From assembly GCF_013340305.1 (NCBI RefSeq), contig NZ_BLVP01000001.1, forward strand, positions 62,001 to 126,000: DNA of 64,000 nucleotides, written 5' to 3'. A program made the translations under genes and the position numbers. The notes beneath the pieces are model-generated. The model saw only the letters and a program-made list of their open reading frames with translations. It had not been told where the DNA came from and did no database searches. Position 1 is the first letter of the stretch. Every line of letters starts with the position of its first letter. Source of the DNA: Desulfovibrio psychrotolerans. GTDB lineage: Bacteria > Desulfobacterota > Desulfovibrionia > Desulfovibrionales > Desulfovibrionaceae. Of the stretch, positions 16,714 to 27,509 are shown in pieces.

Positions 16714-18153
16714 TCAGTATGGTTCAGTGATGGCGATGAGTTCTTCCAGCATGGAGACAGCCTTGGCATACCCGGCAAGGCTGTGTTCGGCGTTTTGCAG
16801 AAGGAGGTGCAGGAAGCCGGTAAGCGGGCGGACCATGGGGGGGTGGGCGCTCCAGAAGGAAGCGGTGGTTGTCGGGCCGGTGCGGCCCTTTATACCGGGC
16901 AGCAATTCCCTGCTCAGGCGGAGAAACTGTTCCCGTATTTTAGGGGCAAGGTCAGGTGAGGCGGCACAGAGATTCTGCCATTGCCCATGCACGTGGGATT
17001 CTGGCCATAGACCGAAGCGCATGCCGAAGTAGCTCTTCCAGAATTCGGCGAGTATCTGCCGGGGGGGGGGTGAAGCCTCTGCGCTGTTTGTTTCCAGATG
17101 ATAGAGGCCGAAGGCATCGCGCCCGGTGATAAACAAGGTTTGGCTCGCGGGAACAATGGAGCGTTTTGGCAGGGGCGCTTTTTGCCCCTCTTGCGATTTA
17201 ACGCTGACGAGGCTGCGGGTGAGCGCGGCAACACGGTCTGGCGTGAAGGCTTTATGGCAGAGCACGGTGGAGTGCTTGCACTGCCAACAGCCCACACAAC
17301 TCATGTTGGTGCGCAGCACATGGTGACCGGGCTGGTAGGGGCCTGTTTCCCACGGATGGACATGGCCCATGGACAGGTTGAGCGTGGGGGTGCCCATCCA
17401 GGCCGCGATGTGCATGGGGCCTGTATCCGGGGTGATGAGGCAGCGGAGCGAGCCGGTAAAGGCCACAAATTCCGTGAGGGAGAATCTGCCGCACAGATTC
17501 AGGGCGGGGGTTTGGGCAAGTGAGGCGACCTGTGCGCCTAAAGGCATTTCGGTTTTGCCGCCGAGCAGGACGGGCTTGAGCCCCCGTTTGAGCAGCGCAA
17601 GCACAAGTTTGTGCATGAAGGCGGCGGTGGGACGTTTTGCGGGGTCACTGGCCCCGAGAAATAGTCCCACCCGGTCTGCATGGGGCCTGTCTGCATCAGG
17701 TTTAGGCCAATGTATAGCATTGCGGACAGCGGAGGGAACCATGTCCAGCCCGTTCAGGTCTGCCCAGTGGAACAGGTTGTGCCTGTTGTTGTGCACAAGA
17801 CTAGCCCGGTACAGTTGCCAGTCTCCGTGAATGTACGTGGCACCGGAACCTGAGGTGACGGCACCGAGAACGGAGTCGCTTTGTACTTTGCCCGCAAGGG
17901 ACGCGGCATCTGCCCGGTGGCTCAGGTTGATGACCATGGAATAACGCTCGCGGGAAAGGGCGGGGGCTGCCTCTGCGGGGAAGTAGGTCACGCCGGGACT
18001 TAACGGCATGAGGCCCTCAAAGAACATACGCTCGGCAACAACCCAGATGGGATGGGCAGGAAACATCTGCCTGAGCCACAGGAACAGCGGGAAGGTGAGT
18101 ACCAGATCCCCCATTCGCTGCATTTGTACTATGAGGATGGGCTTTGCAGACAT
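16714..18153 (-). CDS. Glycosyltransferase family 9 (heptosyltransferase-like) protein
   Basis: At 479 residues, the first ~330 match the ADP-heptose:LPS heptosyltransferase fold. PILIVQMQRMGDLVLTFPLFLWLRQ is the N-terminal motif, GLFLGASDPAKRPTAAFMHKLVLALLKRGLKPVLLGGKTE precedes the nucleotide-sugar site, and CLITPDTGPMHIAAWMGTPTLNLSMGHVHPWETGPY is the conserved GT9 C-terminal motif. A cysteine pair cluster (SCVGCWQCKHSTVLC) follows. The last ~150 residues are an extra domain not typical of WaaC/WaaF. The gene follows another glycosyltransferase and motAB. The operon position suggests modification of flagellin or a surface glycan rather than core LPS, but this is inference. Confidence 0.85.
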   Translation of the reverse strand: MSAKPILIVQMQRMGDLVLTFPLFLWLRQMFPAHPIWVVAERMFFEGLMPLSPGVTYFPAEAAPALSRERYSMVINLSHRADAASLAGKVQSDSVLGAVTSGSGATYIHGDWQLYRASLVHNNRHNLFHWADLNGLDMVPSAVRNAIHWPKPDADRPHADRVGLFLGASDPAKRPTAAFMHKLVLALLKRGLKPVLLGGKTEMPLGAQVASLAQTPALNLCGRFSLTEFVAFTGSLRCLITPDTGPMHIAAWMGTPTLNLSMGHVHPWETGPYQPGHHVLRTNMSCVGCWQCKHSTVLCHKAFTPDRVAALTRSLVSVKSQEGQKAPLPKRSIVPASQTLFITGRDAFGLYHLETNSAEASPPPRQILAEFWKSYFGMRFGLWPESHVHGQWQNLCAASPDLAPKIREQFLRLSRELLPGIKGRTGPTTTASFWSAHPPMVRPLTGFLHLLLQNAEHSLAGYAKAVSMLEELIAITEPY

Positions 18154-18159
18154 GCCGGG

Positions 18160-20714
<2,555 letters not shown>

Positions 20715-20717
20715 GTG

Positions 20718-21470
20718 CTACCGCTCCTGTCGCTGGGACGGGGGCAGGAAGGAATTGAGCTTTTCGCGTACTATGCTGGGATGTTCGCCATTCAGGATGG
20801 CCAGCACGCCTTCCATGATGAGCTCCATGTTCAGTGCTTCTTCATTGGAGCGTTCTTCCAGCTTTTTGGCCATGGGCAGGAACAGACAGTTGGCCATGAT
20901 GGCCCCGTAGAACGTGGTGAGCAGGGCCACTGCCATGGCAGGGCCGATGGCCGAGGGATCATCGAGATTCTGGAGCATCTGCACCAGACCCACCAGTGTG
21001 CCTATCATGCCGAAGGCGGGGGCCATGGTGCCCAATCCTTTAAGGATTTCCTGTCCGGTGCGGTGGCGTTTGATCATGTTGGCCATTTCCATTTCCATGA
21101 TGGAACGCACCAGTGATTCTTCCGTGCCGTCTGAGACGAGCAGGACGCCGCGTTTCATGAAGGCGTTGTCCACCTGGACTTTTTCCAGCGCTACAAGGCT
21201 TTCTTTACGGGCTTTTTCGGCAAGTCCGATGATGGTTTGAATGGACTGGGTAAGGTCCGGGGGCTTGGCGAAAAAGGTTTTCATGATGACCTTGGCGGCC
21301 CCGAGCATGGTCTTGAGCGGAAACATGACGAAGGCGACGGCGAAGGTGCCCCCCACCACCACGATGAGGGAAGGGATGTCGACAAAGCCTCCCATGGCCC
21401 CACCCATGGCTATGGCACCGACAATGAGGCCCAGTGCCCCCAGAATCCCGACGAGAGTTGCGATATCCAT
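20718..21470 (-). CDS. motA: Flagellar stator protein MotA
   Basis: The 250-residue protein has four membrane segments: residues about 5-25 (LVGILGALGLIVGAIAMGG), 33-52, 150-170 (MAPAFGMIGTLVGLVQML) and 182-202 (GPAMAVALLTTFYGAIMANCLFLP). The cytoplasmic loop with charged residues (RSIMEMEMANMIKRHRTGQEIL) contacts FliG. It forms the stator with MotB and couples ion flow to rotation. It is followed directly by motB and preceded by fapA. Confidence 0.95.
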   Translation of the reverse strand: MDIATLVGILGALGLIVGAIAMGGAMGGFVDIPSLIVVVGGTFAVAFVMFPLKTMLGAAKVIMKTFFAKPPDLTQSIQTIIGLAEKARKESLVALEKVQVDNAFMKRGVLLVSDGTEESLVRSIMEMEMANMIKRHRTGQEILKGLGTMAPAFGMIGTLVGLVQMLQNLDDPSAIGPAMAVALLTTFYGAIMANCLFLPMAKKLEERSNEEALNMELIMEGVLAILNGEHPSIVREKLNSFLPPSQRQER

Positions 21471-21478
21471 ACTGTATT

Positions 21479-22597
21479 CTACTTACTCTTCATTGCTGGC
21501 GTGTCGAAGACAATTTCATTGCCCCGTGATGATATGCACACGTTTTCCATAAAATCATTTATGGTACAGTATGCCCCCCCGATGCTGACCTCGACCCCGG
21601 GACGGATGCGTCCCGGCACGAGTATTCTGCATGATCCCATATGCGGTGAAGCCTGCATGGTTTCCCATAGGCTTACCCTCTCTCGTCTGAAGGCGGCAAG
21701 TTTGGTCTGTGCCGTGTTCAGTTTTGTGCAATATTCCTGCTTGTGGACTGCGCTTTTGGAGCACAGCATCTCAAGCTGTTCGGCAGATGCTTCCAGATGG
21801 GAAATTTTGTCGTCCACCGATTTAAGGCGGCGCAGCATGAACGGATCGTACCCCATGGTAATGGCAGTTGGCGTGCCGATTCCTCCCCCCAGTTGTTCCT
21901 GCACGTAGACCACGGAGTTGGAATAGACCGCGCCCCCCTGCAGCCTGCCCCGTACCACGAATTTGCCGCTTACCCAAACGTCTGTATGCATGCACGAGGC
22001 ATCAATGAGCACATTGCCCCGGCAACGGATTTCGGCATTTTCCACAAAGGGGAGCCGGATGTCGCTTCCGGCTTCCAGCAGGGCTGTCTTGCCGCCTTTT
22101 ACTCCGTTCTGGCTGGTGATGCTTCCCTGAGCGATAATGCGCGCGCCCTCTACCGTTTTTTGGACAAGGATGTTTTTTCCGTGGACCTCGAACCCGCTGC
22201 GCACGCTGCCGTGTACGCGCACATCGCCCACAAAGACAATATTTCCGGTGTGAAAATCTACATCGCGACGAACATTTAACAGTGTCTTCACCGTAATGCG
22301 GTTTTGGTGATAGAACACGTAGCCGTTTGCCGAAGCGACAAGCTGCATGGGTTGAGCAGGGTTCACCGTGGTGTTGGGACCGATGGGAAGCGACTCCGCC
22401 TGACGTACAAAGGCAGGGTTTGCGCCAGCGGGCAGGTCTTTGTCAAGGGGAACCAGTTCTGCGAGAACCTGCCCCATGACCACGTTCTGCACGTAGCCCA
22501 GATTGTAGTGATCGACCCTTCCTTCAGCCTCTTCGTGCGGGGTGAGGCGCATGTGGTCGAAGTTTGGATCAAAATGGTGAACGAGCTGATACGGCAT
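21479..22597 (-). CDS. FapA/DUF342 family protein
   Basis: The 372-residue protein has the DUF342 pattern: a right-handed beta-helix made of repeated short turns (GNIVFVGDVRVHGSVRSGFEVHGKNILVQKTVEGARIIAQGSITSQNGVKGG split over about residues 137-190), followed by a coiled-coil segment (VDDKISHLEASAEQLEMLC...LNTAQTKLAAFRRER, about 265-315). A short C-terminal beta part follows. FapA proteins in Vibrio affect polar localisation and flagellar regulation; others are uncharacterised. Here the gene is between a STAS protein and motA, which supports a flagellar or polar-assembly role. The role in this organism is inference. Confidence 0.82.
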   Translation of the reverse strand: MPYQLVHHFDPNFDHMRLTPHEEAEGRVDHYNLGYVQNVVMGQVLAELVPLDKDLPAGANPAFVRQAESLPIGPNTTVNPAQPMQLVASANGYVFYHQNRITVKTLLNVRRDVDFHTGNIVFVGDVRVHGSVRSGFEVHGKNILVQKTVEGARIIAQGSITSQNGVKGGKTALLEAGSDIRLPFVENAEIRCRGNVLIDASCMHTDVWVSGKFVVRGRLQGGAVYSNSVVYVQEQLGGGIGTPTAITMGYDPFMLRRLKSVDDKISHLEASAEQLEMLCSKSAVHKQEYCTKLNTAQTKLAAFRRERVSLWETMQASPHMGSCRILVPGRIRPGVEVSIGGAYCTINDFMENVCISSRGNEIVFDTPAMKSK

Positions 22598-22610
22598 GCC
22601 CGGCTCCCCT

Positions 22611-22955
22611 TTATTCCGGCAAAATGGTGAGCATGGCGTCTTCTCCCGTGAGGATGTGGAAGAAGCTGGTGAGCTGTACCAGTTGCAGCGTGGTGCGGGC
22701 CTGTTCGGACGGATTGAGGAGAAAGACGCTGATGCTCCGGTTGGTCATCTGGGTTTTGAGGGCAACCAGCATGCCTATGCCGGAACTGTCTATGAAGCTG
22801 ACCTTGCTTAGGTCCAGCACAAGGTATTCCGTCTGGTTATCGTTTACAGCGGACTCTATGTCTTTGCGGAAGTCCGGTGCGGTCTGCAGGGTAAGCTCGC
22901 CATAAAGCTGCACTATGAGTGCCGTTGCCTGACGCGTGATTGTCAGCGTGCCCAT
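22611..22955 (-). CDS. STAS-domain anti-sigma factor antagonist
   Basis: A 114-residue single STAS domain. The motif LVLDLSKVSFIDSSGIGMLVAL around residues 46-66 contains the serine pair (57/58), one of which is phosphorylated by the partner kinase in SpoIIAA/RsbV proteins. It overlaps the upstream HATPase gene by 13 bp, which suggests coupled translation. With that gene and the SpoIIE phosphatase it makes a full partner-switching set. The final target is not obvious because no sigma factor gene lies in this window. Confidence 0.9.
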   Translation of the reverse strand: MGTLTITRQATALIVQLYGELTLQTAPDFRKDIESAVNDNQTEYLVLDLSKVSFIDSSGIGMLVALKTQMTNRSISVFLLNPSEQARTTLQLVQLTSFFHILTGEDAMLTILPE

Positions 22956-23374
22956 AATCCCCTCGGTATGTCTAGAGTTGCATGTACGGTGTTTTTTCCG
23001 TCTGCTCCGGTTATCCGGAACTGTGTGGAGAGCGAGGCGATGATGAACAGGCCGCGCCCCCCTTCCGCCTCCGGCCGTGAAAGCACGGGCTTGTCCGGCC
23101 GGATGGTTTCGGCCGGGAACCCTTCTCCCCAGTCGGAGATTCTGGCGGTGATATTCCGGCCCGGTTCAATTTCCAGAACGATTTCCACATCGCCCACATC
23201 GGAATAGCGGTAGGCGTGCCGTGCGCAGTTGGCAGTGGCTTCTGTGAGGAGCAGATCAAAGGAGTGCAGGGTGTCTTCACTCAGGATGTATTCCTTCATG
23301 ACGGCCAGTGCCGCCTTGGTGAGAGCCCTGCATGATTCGGGATAGGCGGCCGTGCGGAAGGTGTAGTTATGCAT
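22943..23374 (-). CDS. RsbW/SpoIIAB-like ATP-binding anti-sigma kinase
   Basis: The 143-residue protein has a GHKL ATPase fold. The N box is TEATANCARHAYRYS (about residues 44-58), the G1 box is ISDWGEGFP (about 84-92), and a G2-like segment is GGRGLFIIASLSTQFRI (about 107-123). These match HATPase_c_2 proteins such as RsbW that phosphorylate a STAS partner and hold a sigma factor or other target. It is sandwiched between the phosphatase gene (8 bp overlap) and the STAS gene (13 bp overlap). Confidence 0.88.
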   Translation of the reverse strand: MHNYTFRTAAYPESCRALTKAALAVMKEYILSEDTLHSFDLLLTEATANCARHAYRYSDVGDVEIVLEIEPGRNITARISDWGEGFPAETIRPDKPVLSRPEAEGGRGLFIIASLSTQFRITGADGKNTVHATLDIPRGLWAR

Positions 23375-24521
23375 GCTGGCTCCCTGTGGCTATCCAGAGC
23401 GCGGTGACATCGTCTCGGAAACTGCCACCGTGACCGGCCAGCATGGCCAGACGATAGCGCAGGGTTTCCACAAAGTTGTTGGGGCGTTCCATACAACCGG
23501 CTGCCTGTTCCCAGAACATGGGCAGGGAAAAAAGTGCACCGTTGTCCATCTGCCAGTCGAAAAAGCCATCTGTGAACAGGAACAGCCTGCTGCCAGCGTG
23601 GAAGGGAACCTGCTGCACCTGCGGGGTTATGGGGAAAAAACCCAGCAGGGGGGTGGAGGAGGCAAGCCGGGTGGTTGCTCCTTCTTCGGTGCGCAGCATG
23701 CCGGGGCAATGGCCGGCGTTGATATACTGCATTGTGTTGGTGCTGAAGTGGATGTCGGCGCAGAACAGGGTGACGAAGTCTTCCTCTGTGCCGATGATGT
23801 CCAGCAGATGGTCGTTTATGAGGCGGACGGTGGTGGCGAGGGGGAAGTAGCGTGTCTGAGTGAGCCTGAACAGGGTGCGGACAATGCTCATGATGAAGGC
23901 GGCTCTGGCACCGTGCCCTGATACATCGGCTATGACGGTGCGCAGGGTGTTGCGTTCCGGCAGGGCGAAATAGTCGTAAAAATCACCGCTGGCGTGACCG
24001 GAAGGGCGGTAGATGGTCTCTATGCGTACCCCGGGGAAAAGAGGTGAGTGGCTCGGCAGCAATTTTTGTTGCAGCGAGGCCACAAGCTCTATCTCTTCGC
24101 GGATGCGCTGTGTGTAGCTGCGTAACTGGCGGGTAAGGGCGGCCTGACGTTCTGCCACACCTATGCGCGCCAGAAGCTCCGCATTGCCGAAGGGTTTGCT
24201 CAGGAAGTCGTTGGCTCCGGTGTTCAGGGAGATGGAGAGTGCATCCGGGCTGCCTTCTCCCGTGAGCACGATGATGAAGGTATCGTGGTCCCCATGGCGG
24301 GAGCGGATTTCCCGGATGACGCTCATGCCGTCACGTTCCGGCATGTTCAGGTCCAGCAGGATAATATCCGGACGAAAATCACGGTAGGCGGCCAGACACT
24401 CTTCGCCGTTTGTGGCCTGCCGCAGGTCCCGTCCTTCCTGCAGGATATGGGCGAGCATCATCCGGGTTATGTCGGAGTCGTCAGCTATAAGCAGCCGGGT
24501 TGCGGGAGAGCCTGTGTTCAT
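23367..24521 (-). CDS. Response regulator with SpoIIE-type PP2C phosphatase output
   Basis: The start at 24521 overlaps the dtd stop as ATGA; a longer in-frame start lies inside dtd and is unlikely. The 384 residues comprise a receiver domain (LLIADDSDITR, phospho-acceptor Asp57 in DIILLDLNMPERDG, Lys in NDFLSKPF). A short coiled linker follows (LTRQLRSYTQRIREEIELVASLQQKLLP), then a SpoIIE domain with metal-binding acidic motifs ASGDFYDYF and TVIADVSGHGARAAF. Phosphorylation of the receiver should control removal of phosphate from the STAS protein encoded two genes downstream. The cognate histidine kinase is not in the window. Confidence 0.92.
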   Translation of the reverse strand: MNTGSPATRLLIADDSDITRMMLAHILQEGRDLRQATNGEECLAAYRDFRPDIILLDLNMPERDGMSVIREIRSRHGDHDTFIIVLTGEGSPDALSISLNTGANDFLSKPFGNAELLARIGVAERQAALTRQLRSYTQRIREEIELVASLQQKLLPSHSPLFPGVRIETIYRPSGHASGDFYDYFALPERNTLRTVIADVSGHGARAAFIMSIVRTLFRLTQTRYFPLATTVRLINDHLLDIIGTEEDFVTLFCADIHFSTNTMQYINAGHCPGMLRTEEGATTRLASSTPLLGFFPITPQVQQVPFHAGSRLFLFTDGFFDWQMDNGALFSLPMFWEQAAGCMERPNNFVETLRYRLAMLAGHGGSFRDDVTALWIATGSQHA

Positions 24522-25027
24522 GAATCCCTTGTATAGTCCGCATCGGTCAGACTTATGGTCACCGGACCCCAGTTGGTGAGCGAGACGTCCATATCTGCTC
24601 CGAATATGCCGCATTGCACAGGAGGATTTTCATTTACCTGCGGCGCAGTATCCCTGCAACACATAGATTCGCGCACGGCACTGGCGAAGGTGCTGAAAAG
24701 CCGCTCTGCGGTTCCGGGCGGGCAGGCGGCGGTGAAAGAAGGACGCCGGCCCTTGCGCGTATCTGCATACAGGGTGAATTGCGGCACGAGCAGAATCTGT
24801 CCGCCGAATTCACTCAGGCTGCGGTTCATTTTTCCTTCACTATCGGGAAATATACGCAAGTCGAGCATTTTTCTCAACATGGTCTGCCAGATATTCCGGT
24901 CCGGCAGGTCTGCAGTATCATGCGCCCCGAATCCTACCAGCACGACCAGCCCCGGTCCGATCTCGGCAACGGTTTTACCGTGCACAGTTACCTTGCCGCA
25001 CCGTACGCGCTGCAATAGGAGTTTCAT
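24518..25027 (-). CDS. dtd: D-aminoacyl-tRNA deacylase
   Basis: The 169-residue protein starts MKLLLQRVRCGKVTVHGKTVAEIGPGLVVLVGFG, as in DTD. The two substrate-site motifs are present: VPQFTLYADTRKGRRPSF (about residues 80-97; SQTFT-like) and TNWGPVTISL near the C-terminus (NxGPVT). About 20 extra residues lie before the C-terminal strand, including two adjacent cysteines. The enzyme removes D-amino acids and glycine from tRNA. It sits between the acyl-CoA ligase and the response regulator genes, with a 4-bp overlap to the latter. Confidence 0.92.
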   Translation of the reverse strand: MKLLLQRVRCGKVTVHGKTVAEIGPGLVVLVGFGAHDTADLPDRNIWQTMLRKMLDLRIFPDSEGKMNRSLSEFGGQILLVPQFTLYADTRKGRRPSFTAACPPGTAERLFSTFASAVRESMCCRDTAPQVNENPPVQCGIFGADMDVSLTNWGPVTISLTDADYTRDS

Positions 25028-25057
25028 AAGGTTACGTCTTCCCTGTGGTGCGAAGGG

Positions 25058-26920
25058 TCAGTTCTTATCGGAAGGATCGTTTTTGTCTGCCGTGGAGGTG
25101 CCGGGTTCGGACGCAGTTTCTCTTTCCTGCTGCCACCGGGATGATGCCGGGGCGTCTGCCAGATCATCCTGAACCAGGAAGTTGGCCATGCCGCCTGCTT
25201 CTCCTGCGTTATCCGCCTGTGCTGCATCTGAGATGCGCTGCTCTTCTTCTGCCCGCAGTGCGCGCCGCAGCACCTTGCCCACGATGGTTTTGGGCAGTTC
25301 TTCCCGGAACTCCACCTGTTTGGGTACCTTGTAGTTGGCAAGCTGCTCCCTGCAATGGCTCATTATCTCACCTTTGGTGAGCTTCTCTCCGGGCTTGGGA
25401 ACGATGTACACCTTTATGATTTCTCCGCGCGTGGGGTGGGGGACGCCCACGGTGACTGCTTCCTGCACCTTGGGGTGTTCGTAGAGCACTTCGTCAATCT
25501 CACGCGGGTAGACGTTGTAGCCGCCCACGATGATCATATCCTTCTTGCGGTCCACGATGAAGAAATAGCCGTCGTCATCCATGGTGGCGATGTCGCCCGT
25601 GTACAGCCAGCCGTTACGCAGGGTGGAGGCGGTTTCGTCCGGTCTGTTCCAGTAACCGCGCATGATCTGCGGCCCCCGGATAACCAGTTCGCCTATCTTG
25701 CCGGGGGGCAGGGGGACGCTGCCTACCTCCATGTCCACGATGCGGGCTTCAGTATCGGGGAAGGGCACGCCGATGGAGCCTGCCTTGTGCTGGCCGTTGA
25801 TGGGGTTCAGATGGGTGACGGGAGAGGCTTCCGTGAGGCCGAAGCCTTCTATGATGTTGGCTCCTGTCAGTTTGGCGAAGTTCTTCATCTGCTCCACGGG
25901 CATGGGCGATGAGCCGGAAATACAGTACCGGATGCAGGTGAGGTCGTATTTGCCAATCTCTTTTTGCTGCATGAGCGAGATGTACACCGAGGGGGCACCC
26001 GGGAAAATGGTGGGCTTGTACTTGGCAATGCCGTCCAGAACATCTTTGGGAACATAGCGCGGGAAGGGGATGACCGTTGCCCGCAGCAGCGTGGGAAACG
26101 CAAGGCAGACCGTAAGGCCGAAAACGTGGAAATAGGGGAGTAATCCCAGAAAGGTGTGTGTTTCTGATTCCAGCCCGTGCAGCATGGCAGCGCACTGCTG
26201 GACGTTTACCGTCAGATTGCGGTGGGTGAGCATGACCCCTTTGGCTATGCCTGTGGTGCCGCCGGTGTATTGCAGCAGGGCCAGTTGCTCCGCCGGATTG
26301 TCTACGGGAACACTCAGGGTCTCCTTGCCTGACGTAAGGGCGGACCATGGCAATACGGTGTTTCCGTCAAACGGGATGGGGCGCAGCGAACCCTCGCGTT
26401 TTGCTTTAAGGGTGTAGAGGAAATTGAGCGGAAATTTGAGGCTCTCTGAAATGCGGGTGATGAAATATTTGCGGATACCCAGCTTGTCGCGAAGTTTTTC
26501 CAGTTTGGGCCATACGAGGTCCAGTGCGATCATGTATTGTGCACCGGAATCTTCTATCTGGTGGACCAGTTCTTTTTCCATGTAGAGCGGGTTGGTCATT
26601 ACCACAACGCCGCCAGCCTTGAGAATGCCCCAGAAGGCGATGATGGTCTGGGGCAGGTTGGGCATCATCACGGAAACACGGTCGCCGGGCTGGACTCCCT
26701 GCCGCCGCAGGTTGGCGGCGAGCACCTCTGCCATGAAGCGGAGCTTGCCGTAGGAGATGCGCATGTTCCTGAAAATAACCGCTGTTCTCTTGGGCGTGGT
26801 TTCCGCTGCTCTGTCCAGAAAGGCGAACAGGGGGATGTTTTCGTAGTTGACGGATGCCGGGACATTCTCGTCATAGTGCGCCAGCCATGGGAATGCGTAG
26901 GAAGTGGTTTGCTCGCTCAT
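25058..26920 (-). CDS. fadD: Long-chain fatty-acid-CoA ligase (AMP-forming)
   Basis: About 620 residues from ATG 26920; a GTG three codons upstream is an alternative, and neither has a strong ribosome site. The adenylation motif YTGGTTGIAKGVMLTHRNL is at about residues 223-241, GFGLTEASPVTHLNP follows near 377, and YTGDIATMDDDGYFFIVDRKKDMIIVGGYNVYPREIDE near 464 is the A8 region. The near-terminal lysine region is KTIVGKVLRRAL. A ~60-residue polar C-terminal tail beyond the usual end is unusual. It activates fatty acids for degradation or lipid synthesis. It appears to be first in the long leftward run that includes motAB. Confidence 0.9.
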   Translation of the reverse strand: MSEQTTSYAFPWLAHYDENVPASVNYENIPLFAFLDRAAETTPKRTAVIFRNMRISYGKLRFMAEVLAANLRRQGVQPGDRVSVMMPNLPQTIIAFWGILKAGGVVVMTNPLYMEKELVHQIEDSGAQYMIALDLVWPKLEKLRDKLGIRKYFITRISESLKFPLNFLYTLKAKREGSLRPIPFDGNTVLPWSALTSGKETLSVPVDNPAEQLALLQYTGGTTGIAKGVMLTHRNLTVNVQQCAAMLHGLESETHTFLGLLPYFHVFGLTVCLAFPTLLRATVIPFPRYVPKDVLDGIAKYKPTIFPGAPSVYISLMQQKEIGKYDLTCIRYCISGSSPMPVEQMKNFAKLTGANIIEGFGLTEASPVTHLNPINGQHKAGSIGVPFPDTEARIVDMEVGSVPLPPGKIGELVIRGPQIMRGYWNRPDETASTLRNGWLYTGDIATMDDDGYFFIVDRKKDMIIVGGYNVYPREIDEVLYEHPKVQEAVTVGVPHPTRGEIIKVYIVPKPGEKLTKGEIMSHCREQLANYKVPKQVEFREELPKTIVGKVLRRALRAEEEQRISDAAQADNAGEAGGMANFLVQDDLADAPASSRWQQERETASEPGTSTADKNDPSDKN

Positions 26921-26929
26921 ACGGCTCAC

Positions 26930-27509
26930 GAAGAGTAGAGGGTGGAACTATGGAGAGTGCCCACTGCAAAACATCATGCTGCAGGCTCAAAATAACGGAT
27001 TTCATCATACAATGCCCGTGCACAGAGCGCAAGATGCCGATACCGTGGAGATTTTCTCTGCGTTGCAGGTGCCGCATCCTCCCTTTGCGGCAATATGGGG
27101 CCTGCTACATTTCTGTCGGGTGCGTGTGGCATTGTGTCGCAACTGGATACTAATTTGTAGAATTGTGCTGCGCCGGGAAATTCGTCCATGTGTAATTGCC
27201 TGTAAACAAATAATATATTTTCTTGGCACTCATCTTGAAATCACCAAAAGGGATGTTTTCGGTGTTGGCTTTCACCTGCGGGCGTGCTGTGCCAGTATGC
27301 ACTGCATTATCTGCAAGGATAGGGAGCAGCCACGCCTGACGGTGGGTTGCTGTGACGACAGGCACGGCAACCGGGAGAAGGGGATGGGATGCAGGAATAT
27401 TTGTTCAGCATGGATGGAGTATGGCTTTGTTATGGCATGAGTTGCGTGTTGCTGTGCGGAATGATTGCAGAAATGGCGGCGAGGTGCTGTCCGGCACGAT
27501 GGAGGCGGG
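26930..27509. other. 580-bp intergenic region between fadD and the mod cluster
   Basis: No credible coding frame is present; the open frames have no ribosome site and no recognisable family. The region is more AT rich near 27190-27240 (TAATATATTTTC), which could hold promoters for the mod genes. Around 27330-27372 there are two adjacent hairpins (see separate entry). I did not find a clear ModE or TunR operator. Confidence 0.6.
27330..27372 (+). promoter_or_regulatory. Candidate structured leader RNA upstream of modBAC
   Basis: CCAC...GTGG (27330-27345) is followed by GGTTGC/GCAACC with an inner GTG/CAC (27345-27372), sharing one base and so possibly alternative or stacked stems. It lies about 140 bp before modB on the coding strand. 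I could not align it to the molybdenum-cofactor riboswitch with confidence. Confidence 0.3.

Noticed and set aside
27234-27250. Sigma-54-like TGGCAC-TCATC-TTGA before the mod cluster
   Set aside because: The -12 GC is replaced by GA, and it is 270 bp from modB; not enough to call.
26904-27440. A 178-codon frame in the fadD-mod gap
   Set aside because: No ribosome site, no motif, and odd amino-acid composition; treated as noncoding.
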